Positions 24,381 through 35,412 of a stretch of DNA of 64,000 nt are shown here, one piece after another. The stretch lies in assembly GCA_037178625.1 (NCBI GenBank), contig CM074138.1, forward strand, positions 1,426,001 to 1,490,000. Reading direction: 5' to 3'. The notes under the pieces were generated by a model. That model saw only the letters and a list, made by a program, of their open reading frames with translations, did no database searches and was not told the origin of the DNA. The stretch's first letter is position 1; every line of letters begins with the position of its first letter. The translations under genes were made by a program, and so were the position numbers. Origin of the DNA: Skeletonema tropicum (taxonomy: Eukaryota; Bacillariophyta; Thalassiosirophyceae; Thalassiosirales; Thalassiosiraceae).

Positions 24381-25193
24381 ATGCTATCGTCCAGCTTGTT
24401 TATCTCTTCAACTCTGCTGCTGCTGAGCAGCGTGTCTACGGCGTTCCAGACGCAGCTTCAACCATGTCTCATGAAAACAAGCCTAAACTTGAGCCCAGCG
24501 GAGGAGGAAAGCGACAACCAGCAAGATTCCTATGTTTCTTCTCGAAGAAATGTACTGACTCAATCCATCGCTGCTGCTGGGGCTGCGGCCATGTTTCCGT
24601 TCGTGTCGGTCGCCGATGATTCTTCAACTTTGAAGTTAGAGCCATATGTGGATAGCGATTACAACTTCAAACTCTCAATTCCAAGCTCTTACACCAGCAC
24701 TCAACAAAAATTAAGTGGAAGGAGGAAGGCAGTGTTCTTCACAGACGAAAACTCGAAAGATAGCTCTGGTAATATCGACACGTTGGGTTTTATTGCGTAC
24801 ACTCCCATGAGAGATGACTTCACATCGCTGAGTTCGTTTGGAAGCGTGGATGAGGTTGGACAATCCACTATCTTGCCCAAGAGCGAATTGGCGGGGAATA
24901 AAGAGGACAGCAAGATGCTTTCAGCAGTATCAAAGAACAATGCGTACTATTTTGACTATGTTGCGAAGCCCATTGTTCCTACGGATCCTGGAAGCTCTGC
25001 TGCGAAATCTGGGCAGATGACGAGAGAACTTGAGCCCGTGCATTTCAGGACCATCTTTACCTTGCTGCCTTTGAAGGATGTTAATGTTGCTGGTCTTACC
25101 CTGGTAACCATTACATTCCAAACTACTGAAGCAAAATACAGTGGACTCAAATCAACATTTGATGACATAATCTCATCATATGGAAAAGCATAA
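24381..25193 (+). CDS. PsbP-like thylakoid lumen protein
   Basis: A single-exon gene of 270 residues. The ATG at 24381 sits in a good context (ATCACCATG) and opens directly onto a hydrophobic signal peptide; the frame extends upstream only from a TTG. Residues 1-22 form the ER-type signal with STAFQT at the cleavage point, the motif diatoms use for plastid import. Residues 53-78 hold SSRRNVLTQSIAAAGAAAM ending VSVA, a twin-arginine lumenal signal. The mature part (about 79-270) is a PsbP/MOG1-type fold: FKLSIPSSY near its start and LTLVTITFQT near its end. PsbP family members are extrinsic proteins of photosystem II or related assembly factors; which branch this is cannot be told by eye. The gene is boxed in by repeats on both sides. 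Confidence 0.85.
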   Translation: MLSSSLFISSTLLLLSSVSTAFQTQLQPCLMKTSLNLSPAEEESDNQQDSYVSSRRNVLTQSIAAAGAAAMFPFVSVADDSSTLKLEPYVDSDYNFKLSIPSSYTSTQQKLSGRRKAVFFTDENSKDSSGNIDTLGFIAYTPMRDDFTSLSSFGSVDEVGQSTILPKSELAGNKEDSKMLSAVSKNNAYYFDYVAKPIVPTDPGSSAAKSGQMTRELEPVHFRTIFTLLPLKDVNVAGLTLVTITFQTTEAKYSGLKSTFDDIISSYGKA

Positions 25194-25897
25194 TATTGTA
25201 TGTGAGACTGAGATGATATTGAGGTTGAAGAGACAATCAAAGGACTTCCTCGAGCAAACAACGCACGTACTATTCGAAGGATGATAGCATTGCAATCAAC
25301 AATTTCATTGACTTCTGACAAACTTAAATCAATGGCTCTACCTTGAAACCAACAATGATCGAGACAAAATACTATCTGCTGTATCTAGTACAACGGAGCT
25401 CGAACTAACATGTTCCCTGGATGAAATAGAGTAATGCAAGAAAAAATAAGAACCATTGTCAAACTAACCCAATAAAGTGATGATTTGCATTGTTTACCAC
25501 CAAAAGCTGCTAAATACTACGTTGTTGCCAGTGTGACATGTGATGTGGTGATTGAATGCAATGTTAATGAATATGAACTTCATCAAGCATGTACGACAAC
25601 TTAGCGACGCCACCACCTGATGAATGCGAATGCGCAGTGTCCATGTGATCCGATTCGTAAAATCGAAGTAATGTAAAGAATAAACAAAAACGGAATCGAT
25701 AATGAATAAGAAGAAAACGATAATTTTGCAGTGGAGATGATTCCGGCCAGCACAAATAAGTGGGTCTCATCAAGCAATGTATATGAAAAATCATGAACGC
25801 TATAACCCACAGTAACAACCTAAACAGTGAAATGATTCTCCCATAAGACCATGATGAATCACTAAAAGCGCTAAAAACATATAATTAACGATAAAAT
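25194..25897. other. Spacer before the 184-bp satellite
   Basis: About 700 bp of AT-rich sequence with the 3' UTR of the PsbP-like gene at its left. No gene recognised; the minus-strand ORFs at 25564-25818 lack any known motif. Confidence 0.5.
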
Positions 25898-28372
25898 GAG
25901 GTGATGCCGGACAGCTCAAATTGAACCTCTCAGATCAGCTAAGAAGCTGTATCATCCAACAACATTCGCAATTCGTCTGAGCAGTGCAAATGTGCTTGTG
26001 CCCTATCACCACCAAACATAATGGGCCTCTAGAAGCGGCTCATGCTCATAATGACGGTAATAGATACTATTTGGTAGTTTAAGGGGATGCCGGCCGGGCC
26101 AAATTGGACCTCTCAGATCAGCTAAGAGGCTGTAGCATCGCTTCTACTGCCGAAATCCGTCTGAGCAGTGCTAATGTGCTTGTGCCCTATCAGCACCAAA
26201 CGTAATGGGCCTCGAGCAGCAGCTCAAGCGCATACTGACGACGATACATACGATATGATTCGATGTGGTGCTGCCGGCCGGGCCAAAGTGGACCTCTCAG
26301 ATCAGCTAAGAGGCTGTAGCATCGCTTCTACATATCCATTCCGTCTGAGCAGTGCAAATGTGCTTGTGCTCTATCACCACCAAACATAATGGGCCTCTAG
26401 AAGCGGCTCGTGCTCATATTGATGATGATACATACGATATGATTCGATGTGGTGCTGCCGGCCGGGCCAAATTGGACCTCTCAGATCAGCTAAGAGGCTG
26501 TAGCATCGCTTCTACTGCCGAAATCCGTCTGAGCAGTGCTAATGTGCTAGTTCCATATCAGCACCAAACATAATGAGCCTCTAGAAGCGGCTCTTGCGCA
26601 TATTGACGATGATACATACGATTTGGTAGATTGGGGTGCTGCCGGCCGGGCCAAATTGGACCTCTCAGATCAGCTGAGAGGCTGTAGCATCGCTTCTACT
26701 TATCCATTCCGTCTGAGCAGTGCAAATGTGCTTGTTCCATTTCACCACCAAACATAATGGGCCTCTAGAAGCAGCTCGTGGTCATATTGATGATGATACA
26801 TTCGATATGTTTCGATGTGGTGCTGCCGGCCGGGCCAAATTGGACCTCTCAGATCAGCTAAGAGGCTGTAGCATCGCTTCTACTGCCGAAATCCGTCTGA
26901 GCAGTGAAAATGTGCTTGTTCCATATCACCACCAAACATAATGGGCCTCTAGAAGCGGCTCTTGCGCATATTGACGATGATAGATACGATATGACTCGAT
27001 GTGGTGCTGCCGGCCGGGCCAAATTGGACCTCTCAGATCAGCTAAGAAACTGTAGCATCGCTTATACTGCCGAAATCCGTCTGAGCAGTGCAAATGTGCT
27101 TGTGCCCTATCACCACCAAACGTAATGGGCCTCTAGAAGCGGCTCGTGCGCATACTGACGACGATACATACGATTTGGTAGATTGGGGTGCTGCCGGCCG
27201 GGCCAAATTGGACCTCTCAGATCAGCTGAGAGGCTGTAGCATCGCTTCTACATATCCATTCCGTCTGAGCAGTGCAAATGTGCTTGTGCCCTATCACCAC
27301 CAAACATAATGGGACTCTAGAAGCAGCTCGTGGTCATATTGATGATGATACATTCGATATGTTTCGATGTGGTGCTGCCGGCCGGGCCAAAGTGGACCTC
27401 TCAGATCAGCTAAGAGGCTGTAGCATCGCTTCTACTGCCGAAATCCGTCTGAGCAGTGCAAATGTGCTTGTGCCCTATTTCGCCTTCTATAATGGGCCTC
27501 TAGAAGCGGCTCTTGCGCATATTGACGATGATAGATACGATATGATTCGATGTGGTGCTGCCGGCCGGGCCAAATTGGACCTCTCAGATCAGCTAAGAGG
27601 CTGTAGCATCGCTTCCACTTATACATTCGGTCTGAGCAGTGCAAATGTGCTTGTTCCATATCACCACCAAACATAATGGGCCACGAGCAGCGGCTCTTGC
27701 GCATACTGACGACGATACATACGATATGACTCGATGCGGTGCTGCGGGACAGCCCAAATTGAACCTCTCAGATCAGCTAAGAGGCTGTAGCATTGCTTCT
27801 ACTGCCGAAATCCGTCTGAGCAGTGCAAATGTGCTTGTGCCCTATTTCGCCTTCTATAATGGGCCTCTAGAAGCGGCTCGTGCGCATACTGACGACGATA
27901 CATACGAGTTGGTAGATTGAGGTGCTGCCGGACAGCCCAAATTGGACCTCTCAGATCAGCTAAGAGGCTGTAGCATCGCTTCTACTGCCGAAATCCGTCT
28001 GAGCAGTGCAAATGTGCTTGTGCCCTATCAACACCAAACATAATGGGCCTCTAGAAGCGGCTCTTGCTCATATTGATGATGATAGATACGATTTGGTAGT
28101 TTGAGGTTTTGCCGGCCGGGCCAAATTGGACTTCTCAGATCATCTACGAGGCTGTAGCATCGCTTCTACTGCCGAAATCCGTCTGAGCAGTGCTAATGTG
28201 CTTGTGCCCTATTTCGCCTTCTATAATGGGCCTCTAGAAGCGGCTCGTGCTCATATTGACGGCGATACATACGATTTGGTAGATTGAGGTGCTGCCGGCC
28301 GGGCCAAATTGGACCTCTCAGATCATCTACGAGGCTGCTGCATCGCTTCTATTTCGACTGTATTTGCTGGGC
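25898..28372 (+). repeat. 184-bp satellite array, about 13.5 units
   Basis: Head-to-tail units of 184 bp, each with CTCTCAGATCAGCTAAGAGGC, GTCTGAGCAGTGCAAATGTG and AATGGGCCTCTAGAAGC. Since 184 is not a multiple of three, each unit has its own 73-codon ORF ending at the same TAA; these are not genes. Variant blocks shuffle independently at three places in the unit: after TTCTAC (TGCCGAAATCC or ATATCCATTCC), after CCCTAT (CACCACCAAACAT or TTCGCCTTCTAT), and after TACGAT. The first and last units are more diverged. Confidence 0.95.
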
Positions 28373-29054
28373 TAGCTGATGAAACCTGCCCCCGTCCTCG
28401 GATGAGTTGAGATATTGTATCAGATTACAAGCGGAAGAAGTAAAAGGATGTAATATTCCAAGTTATTTTCAGGAGTATCATCCTTTTCCGACCCGAACCC
28501 GGAACCTACGCGCTACATAAGGGGTCAAAAATGTACTTCACCTATCACCGCATTGTTTCGTACGAATTCCAACTTACACCTCCAGCATATACATTTTTTG
28601 ACCTCTTTTAGAGAACACATGTAGCATGCTCTCCATTAAAATTTACTCAATTAGGCCTACGTTAAAAGTATATTTTTTCATTGGAATGATTTTGGTAATA
28701 TTTACTCCAATTTCAATTGTTTTTTCTTGATGAAAATTTATGGTAGTATTGTACATATGTTTCTATTCAAAACCTTTACAGAAGGCTTTTTTCGATGTGT
28801 CAGTCGACGTGGCCCCTGTTTCCTTCATTTTTTCGCACCCTTCGCGCGCTGCGCTGGAGTAGTGTACAATCAAAATGGAGCGCGTTGTTGGTTGCCTTCT
28901 CTCGTAGAGAAATTACTTATGATGATATCCCTCGGCCTTTTACAAACATTATTGTTCGCCACAAAGTCTTGTTGGGTAAAGTGTGAAGTGTGTTGTGCTT
29001 TGCCTTGTTGTTGTGATAAAGTACAATACTCTGCAATTAAGAAGTGGACATCTG
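28373..29054. other. Spacer and lipase upstream region
   Basis: AT-rich, about 680 bp. A 9-bp inverted repeat (AAAAGGATG at 28442-28450, CATCCTTTT at 28479-28487) could fold with a 28-nt loop. The lipase frame is open upstream to about 28983 but lacks an earlier ATG, so promoter and 5' UTR probably lie here. Confidence 0.45.
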
Positions 29055-32000
29055 ATGACCAGCCGGGCGGTACAGCACAATAGATCGCTGCCTCAGCGGC
29101 TAGACGACGAAGAACTCGACAGCAGTGATGGATCATCCTTTGACCAAAATGGCATTGGAGAAGGGACCGAAAAAGAGGAGGATAACCGTCAGACAGCTGC
29201 AGATTGCAGTGCACAACCGGTGCCTAGAGGCGATGAGCCTGCGTTTAGGCGACTTTCAAGTAGAGATGGTTTGGATGATTCATTGCACTCAACGTCAACG
29301 TCATCTTTAGGAAAACAGTCAAGTTTTATACAGCTGCGAATCGATCGACAGAAAAAGCAGGGACAATGGGACAACGTTGCATTGGATGATTCTGATTCAA
29401 CTGACGATGATCAGAATCATGATGATGATGATGATGTAAAGAGCGGCAGTGATGTAGCTGCAAAAAACGATGATTGTCCCGATATCAATGAACCAACTGC
29501 CAAGTCTGGTGCATTATCTCGAACACCTTCGCTGGTGTGCATGCTCAAAATGGAACCCATTAGTGAGAAAGAAGTACTGAAAAACAGCTGGAATCCCGAG
29601 GAAAATGATGAGACCAGTGTCGTATCAGATGTATCTGGGATTAGCAACGACGCAGGATATGAAATCGGTGACATACATATAACAGATCCACCGATAAATA
29701 GTGATGATGGAGAATCTGGTCGCCGGCGGTCGAGCTTCCTCCCTAATGTTAGCACAGAAAGGTTCGTCGAAATAACTCCAATGGTTGAAGTGAAAAGAGA
29801 AAGATTCAAATCACATGATGGATCCGATTCCGACACGTTCATGTTCACTTCAATTAACTCCGCGGATAATATTACGCATGCAAGTGACGCCCCTGATTAC
29901 GATTACAATAGTGAACATGGCGAACAAAACAATATCTCAAAGAATGAAGAGAAGATACCTCCTACTGCGAGTACACCGTATAAACAAAAGTTCATCTCCC
30001 CTATGGAACGGAAACGATCATATCAAGAACGGGCCCTCGACGCGGCACGGACACGGAATGAAGTGTGCGAAGTGTTGGGGTTGCCAAAAGATAAACCAAG
30101 AAAAGTTCACAGAGGTATTATGAGTCGAGATACAGAAGTAAAGTTGAGAAGTTTGATTGGAGACGATTCTGATAGCACCGTCAATGCACAAGATAATCCC
30201 TCATTTGATCAGACTGAAAGTTCTGAATCTAAATTACCCTGGAGCGCAGGCACCGATCCTTCTTCAGTTCACACCGATGATTCTTCCATAGACCTTGCGT
30301 TCGGAGACTCACAGGTTAAGAAGAGCAATGCTGCAGATGACAAGTGGGAACGTGTACGCAACGAACGCCAAATAAGTAGACAATCGTTGACATCAACTAG
30401 TGCAACAACAAAATGTGATCCAAAAGATACACATCAAACGAACGGGACTCGTGTTTCGCAAGCGAAAGATGACGATTTAATTCAAGAACAAAGCTGGCAC
30501 AGCAGCTTTCATTGGATAAAAGATTTAAATCCATGTGTGAGCAATCCTGAAGAGGAAGGAGCGTCATTGATCGGAAAAATTTACAACCGCTTCCAACAAC
30601 CACATCATGATGCTGATGATCATGCAACAATATCTAGCTCGGACAGCAGTTGTTCTGATGATAGCTCTGATGACGAAGACAATACATGGGATATGAACAT
30701 TATGACAGAGGGCCAATACTATCTCTCAATGAGCATGCTAGTTTATGTCTATGGCCTCTTGCGGCAAACATCTTTGCTTGGTCATACCGAAATAAGTTTT
30801 GACGAAGTTGATGTCAATTCCAGCCAGGCGGAATCGAGAAGGAACAAGTCGCATCGATATTTGAATAACACCAAGAGTGCAGGATTCATCATCAGGGTAG
30901 TCATGGATGAATTAGAGAAGAAGGGGGCATTTTCAGACGTCGAGAAGGAAGGAGATATGAGGTAAGAGCGACTTATGCATTGTGGCGTACATGAATTTTC
31001 GTCAATGTTGTAGTAAATAGAGCTGACTGAACTTGTTCCATCACAGCGTCTTGCGGGAGTTCATACAATGGGTACACGATTCACGTCAACATCAGCTTGA
31101 CAAAACAACAAGTGATACTATTCGAGAACTTCGTCGAAAAGTTGCGAGGAAGCGATGGAAGCGAGCAATTCACGCAGTCAGGCTAGCAATCAGACTTGGA
31201 ATGGGTAACAACAACAAGAAGGTGGACATGAAATTAGTCGCACAGCAGAGCTTTAGACGAAAAAGAAGCAGTTTCGACTCTTTAAGGGAAAGCATGTCAG
31301 ATGGCTGGCAGAACCTAAGATATGCTACTAGAGGAACTCAGGCGATAGCCTCTTCCATGGTCTGGATGCATGATCAACGTGCAAAGATAATGGAGGGCTT
31401 AGGACTTTCTGAAGACAAGCAGCAGAACTCTTTGGTCGACGAGAGTGACGTCAGAGATATCGTAAACGATGCGTTTGAGCAGCCAAGATTCTTCAGAGAA
31501 GGCAGTTTGATGAGTAACCTTATTGAATCGAGTATTGAGGTTGTTTGGTTCAGTGATCGCCATCCCAATGACGTTGTGTACAGTATCTGTTGCAATCGAC
31601 GGCAAAAGAGAGTGTCTGTCGTGTTCAGAGGCACAGTGAACTCGCATAACTGGCTCATGAATTTGAAGTTTTTCATGACAAAGCATCCAAATCCAATTGC
31701 GGAGGACTATCCAGGTCGTGAGGAGACTTTGGGTTTCCACACGGGGTATTCCCTGTACATGACCCGACAGAGAAAAGATGATAGTCTCACGAAGATTGAA
31801 GAGATATTTTCCAAGATTGACAGTGTTGGCAGAGAACTTGCTGCCGATGGAGACTACAACCTCTCGATCACAGGTCACTCGTTAGGTGGTGGCTTGGCAA
31901 CAATACTTAGCTTCTACGCAGCAACAAATCAGATGTTTTCAAAAGTCAAAACAATACGTGTATTCACGTATGCAGCTCCTCGTGTTGGTAAGAATCGTTC

Positions 32001-33374
32001 TCTCACTACTCTTTCATGTATTTTACCATTGTTCATCTCTTACCACAATTTTTGCCCAGGCTGTTACGGGTTTGCTCAAGCTTTCCAGCACCTTGAGAGG
32101 AAAGGGAAAATAAGAATGGCTAGATTCTCGAACACTCATGATCTCATCCCATTAATTCCTTTTCATGGCATGGATCGTATGGGGAGATCATATAAGCACG
32201 TCGGCATGCATATCCGCTTGCTTGGTATTAGCAGAATTTCCCAGTATTGGTTACGACAGGCACTTGATGTTACTTATCCAAAAGATGATGGTTGGTGGGC
32301 ACAACTTCAGAGGTCGTTCTGGGCAAGCTTGTTTATGAATTTGAATTCTCCTGCCGGATATAAGCAGACCCACAAGCTATCTGACTACCAGAAACGGATA
32401 AGATTCACGCTTGAATTTCGGAACGCTCTTGCTCAAACTGGTTAGTTACATTTGCTTCTTTGCCTCATTTCTTGACATTGCTTGTTTATACTAACATCTC
32501 TGCTGCTCTTGTATCAGACCTGCTTCATGACAAGAAACGAGCACGTCTCAAAACTCTGGACGAGTACTATTTCATCAGAGGAGCCACTAGTCTAACAGGA
32601 ACGAGTGAATTGACCGCAATTACCATAGAGGAGAGCGCAAAAGTAGCTGAACGGAGGAGGACGAAAAAGATAGAGTTTGGCCTCTTAATCATCGCAATCG
32701 CCGAAGCGCTTATCCTTTTGAGGTTTTTGAATACATCCATACAATGCGAGTCCCTCCCTTTGATTCTGTATCCTCTTTATCCACTCATTGGATGCCAGAG
32801 CCAGAGCAATAGCAGTTCTAGTAAACCGTCAACGACGTCAAAGGTGGAAGGAAGCGTTGTTTTGTCCTCGGAACCAAATGTCGTAACAAGATCGGTGCAA
32901 CCGATTCACGGACACGGGAAACAAACTGCCAATGCCAAGACCAACGCAAAGATCGAGTCTAAGTCAGCTCTATTCCGGTGGCCGAGGATACTGTCATTTC
33001 GCAAAAGAAGAGCTGTATCTCCAAGTCTATCTGACTCACCGTGCTTCTGGGGACACTGTATTATTACTCCTCAATCACGATTACCCTGGGGCGTACGCTT
33101 GGAGCATCTCCCCATGCCTTCGGATTTTGAGTACCAAATCAGTCAAAAGCTGGCTTTGGCGTCGGAGCAACTGGCGTCAGATGCGCATTCTTTTGTCACT
33201 GAGAGTGACGACATTCGATCTAAGATATCTGATACATCGCTGAGAATATTGAAAGTAGCAGAAGACAACTTGAACTTGCAAGTGGAATATCCGACTCAGA
33301 CCAAGAGCTTGTCAGATGGGCTGAAATATGTTCTTAGACTACTCATTGACTTCCTAGAAAGCTTGATTTTGTGA
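29055..33374 (+). CDS. Class 3 (Fungal_lipase/DAGL-like) lipase
   Basis: Four exons: 29055-30961, 31047-31987, 32060-32440, 32518-33374; the total of 4086 nt is in frame (1361 residues). The first 620 or so residues are acidic, Ser/Asp-rich and probably disordered. A hydrophobic segment (YYLSMSMLVYVYGLL) precedes the catalytic part. VVFRGTVNSHNW is the oxyanion-side strand, ITGHSLGGGLATILSF the nucleophile elbow (Ser914), NTHDLIPLIP carries the acid (Asp977) and YKHVGMH the histidine (His996): a complete triad. After it come basic residues and a second hydrophobic stretch near the C terminus (FGLLIIAIAEALILL). Family members cleave diacyl- or triacylglycerol at membranes; the hydrophobic segments suggest membrane association. 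The start is the first ATG in the open frame; an upstream exon cannot be excluded. Confidence 0.85.
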
Positions 33375-34185
33375 GGTTGCGTCAGCGGCGTCGTTATCAT
33401 CATCATCATCATCATTACTAACTTCTGCCACTGCAGTAGACTTATTCTCTTGATTGTCCCCTACCTCAATAACTTGACATAGTTAACTTTCCGTTATGCT
33501 CCATGCCTCCTGCACACTCATCAGGCCTGTCTAGCTTGGTTTGGAAGGGACAAGAGCGAAGTTGCTACAATCGAGGCCCCTATAAAATAAACCTTTTCCA
33601 TTCAAGCTACATAGTCTATCCAGCTAACATGCCAAGCAAGAGGCACTAATATGTACTCGGCCGGCGGCCGGGTGGCGAGCTATTCTCTCACTGTGTGTGG
33701 GGCTTGCTCTATTGAGCTCGACGGTTCACGGCGACGGTTAGTGTCAACTGGAAAATTCCAATTTTTCCAGATTTGTGTCACAAACAATGACGAAATGCGC
33801 TGATAGCGTGTCTTTTAATGTGTCATTATACTGTTCTGTTACAGAAGTGGAGAAATAACGAGAGCGTGCGCGCGAGAGACGTAACCGTCATACGCGTAGC
33901 TGAACCGTCGTGTGAGAAAATCCTTGAGACTTGAGACACGTATCTATCCCCAGCAAATGGGACTCTCCGCCGAGTGGGACTGTGTATCTTTTCAGCTTCA
34001 CTTCCGACTGACGCACCCTCGCGTTGACCATGATGTTGACACCTGCTGATGCTGCCTCATCAAAAGCACAGCCTTCATCAACGCAGACATTCCTCTCACT
34101 CGCTGTAATAAGCTCTGAGTACTGCGACGATTCTAATCCTCAATAATACTGCAACAATCAAACAAAAAAACACAAATAAATAATC
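33375..34185. other. Intergenic, lipase to Psb31-like gene
   Basis: About 810 bp. A CAT trinucleotide run follows the lipase stop (33402-33415) and a GC-rich patch lies at 33658-33680. No ORF supported. The region upstream of 34186 should hold the Psb31-like promoter. Confidence 0.5.
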
Positions 34186-34731
34186 ATGATGAAATGGACA
34201 CTTCTTCTCGCTGCACTTCCGGCCATTGATGCTTTTGTTCCTGCCGCAACAACTCATCAAACGCACGCACAATCAACTGCTCTCGATGCCGTATCCACCC
34301 GCCGATCAGCACTTGCCAATATTGCAGCCTTCGCCCCAATCGTTGCTGCCACAGCATCTGCCAACGCCATTGAGACATACTTGACAGAACCGACGGAAGA
34401 ATTCAAAGAATCGGAGCGTCAGCGCATGGAATTTCGTAAGAAACAACTTGAATTGAAAGGAGAATTTGTTAAGGTCCTCGCACGCCTCACGACTGAGTCA
34501 AAGACTGAAGCACAGCTGATTGAGGATTTGCAGGATTTGAAAACTTTGGTCGTCATTACGGGTGGTCTTCCTTTGGGAATCAAGAAGGAAGAAATGTATA
34601 AGGTTATCAGGAGTAAGAAGGCCAAGGGATTCTGGCCTACCGATGTAGAGATTGCATACCAAAAGCTCAAGTCAGAAATTGCCTATCAGCAAAGTCCAAA
34701 TACAGAAAAGGATCTCGAGAATCCTCTATAA
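34186..34731 (+). CDS. Psb31-like photosystem II lumenal subunit
   Basis: A single exon of 181 residues starting at ATGATG. Residues 1-16 form a signal peptide with the cleavage motif DAFVP at 15-19; residues 36-61 hold a twin-arginine lumenal signal (STRRSALANIAAF... ending ASANA). The mature protein is about 120 residues (62-181), largely helical and charged, with GGLPLGIKKEEMYKVI and EIAYQQSPNTEKD near its end. Size, targeting and helical content fit Psb31, the extrinsic PSII protein found in diatoms; the identification rests on remembered family features, so PsbQ-like or another lumenal helical protein remains possible. It would bind the lumenal face of PSII and support oxygen evolution. 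Confidence 0.62.
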   Translation: MMKWTLLLAALPAIDAFVPAATTHQTHAQSTALDAVSTRRSALANIAAFAPIVAATASANAIETYLTEPTEEFKESERQRMEFRKKQLELKGEFVKVLARLTTESKTEAQLIEDLQDLKTLVVITGGLPLGIKKEEMYKVIRSKKAKGFWPTDVEIAYQKLKSEIAYQQSPNTEKDLENPL

Positions 34732-35412
34732 GTTAATGAGAAAAAGTTGGTAGAGTTTGTGGGCACCAAGAGGGGAAATCGTGCCACATGTGTAGGTTTA
34801 CACTTGTGTGATGAGAAGGGGATGGAAGGAAACGCTGCTAAAAGTGTTACATATGATGGAAGCTATTAATACGATACTATGGACATTAATCACAGCATAG
34901 AAGAAGAAAATCATAGCACAGCACACTCTTTACTCTTAAGCTTGTGTCTGAAGCACTCTCCTTGGGCACAACTGTAACTACCTTACTTTGCATCGTCTTT
35001 GAAACGGCTCTCATCTGAATTCTAGCTGATAAGTGTCAGAACCAATACAATACTTAACCAATTAATAATGGATGTACTGAGCAAACGAGCTCTGGAAGGC
35101 TCTGCAGTGCAAGAGGGCGGGCAAATGAACGACGCCTGCGTAACTCATGGCGTAAAAAAGGAACAACTAAAAGACTTTCTCATGAATATGTGCCATTCTT
35201 GTTGGGATATACCAATTCCTACGTATCACTCATTTAAACAGATTTGAGGCTTCTCTCTTTCGTTCAGAGTCTCTCTTCGACGTTCAAAGTTCAAACCACC
35301 CTCGCTCGTTGTCGTTGGTTGTTGGTACATACATCCCTGTACAGCTGTTGGGGAGGCGTCCATGAAGGAGTAATAGCAATAGAGCTGACAATCAATAATA
35401 ACTCTCGGAGGA
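34732..35412. other. Intergenic, Psb31-like to TPR gene
   Basis: About 680 bp with the 3' UTR of the Psb31-like gene and the upstream region of the TPR gene. No gene or repeat recognised. Confidence 0.5.

Noticed and set aside
26168..27920. Series of 73-codon ORFs (and one of 134) in the 184-bp array as a repeat-protein gene
   Set aside because: Unit length is not a multiple of three, each ORF ends at the same TAA, and variants do not preserve the protein; they are by-products of the satellite.
28485..28535. Minus-strand GGTTCGGGTC-like word as a tRNA T-arm or SINE box B
   Set aside because: No acceptor stem, D-arm or anticodon arm could be folded around it, and box A was not found.
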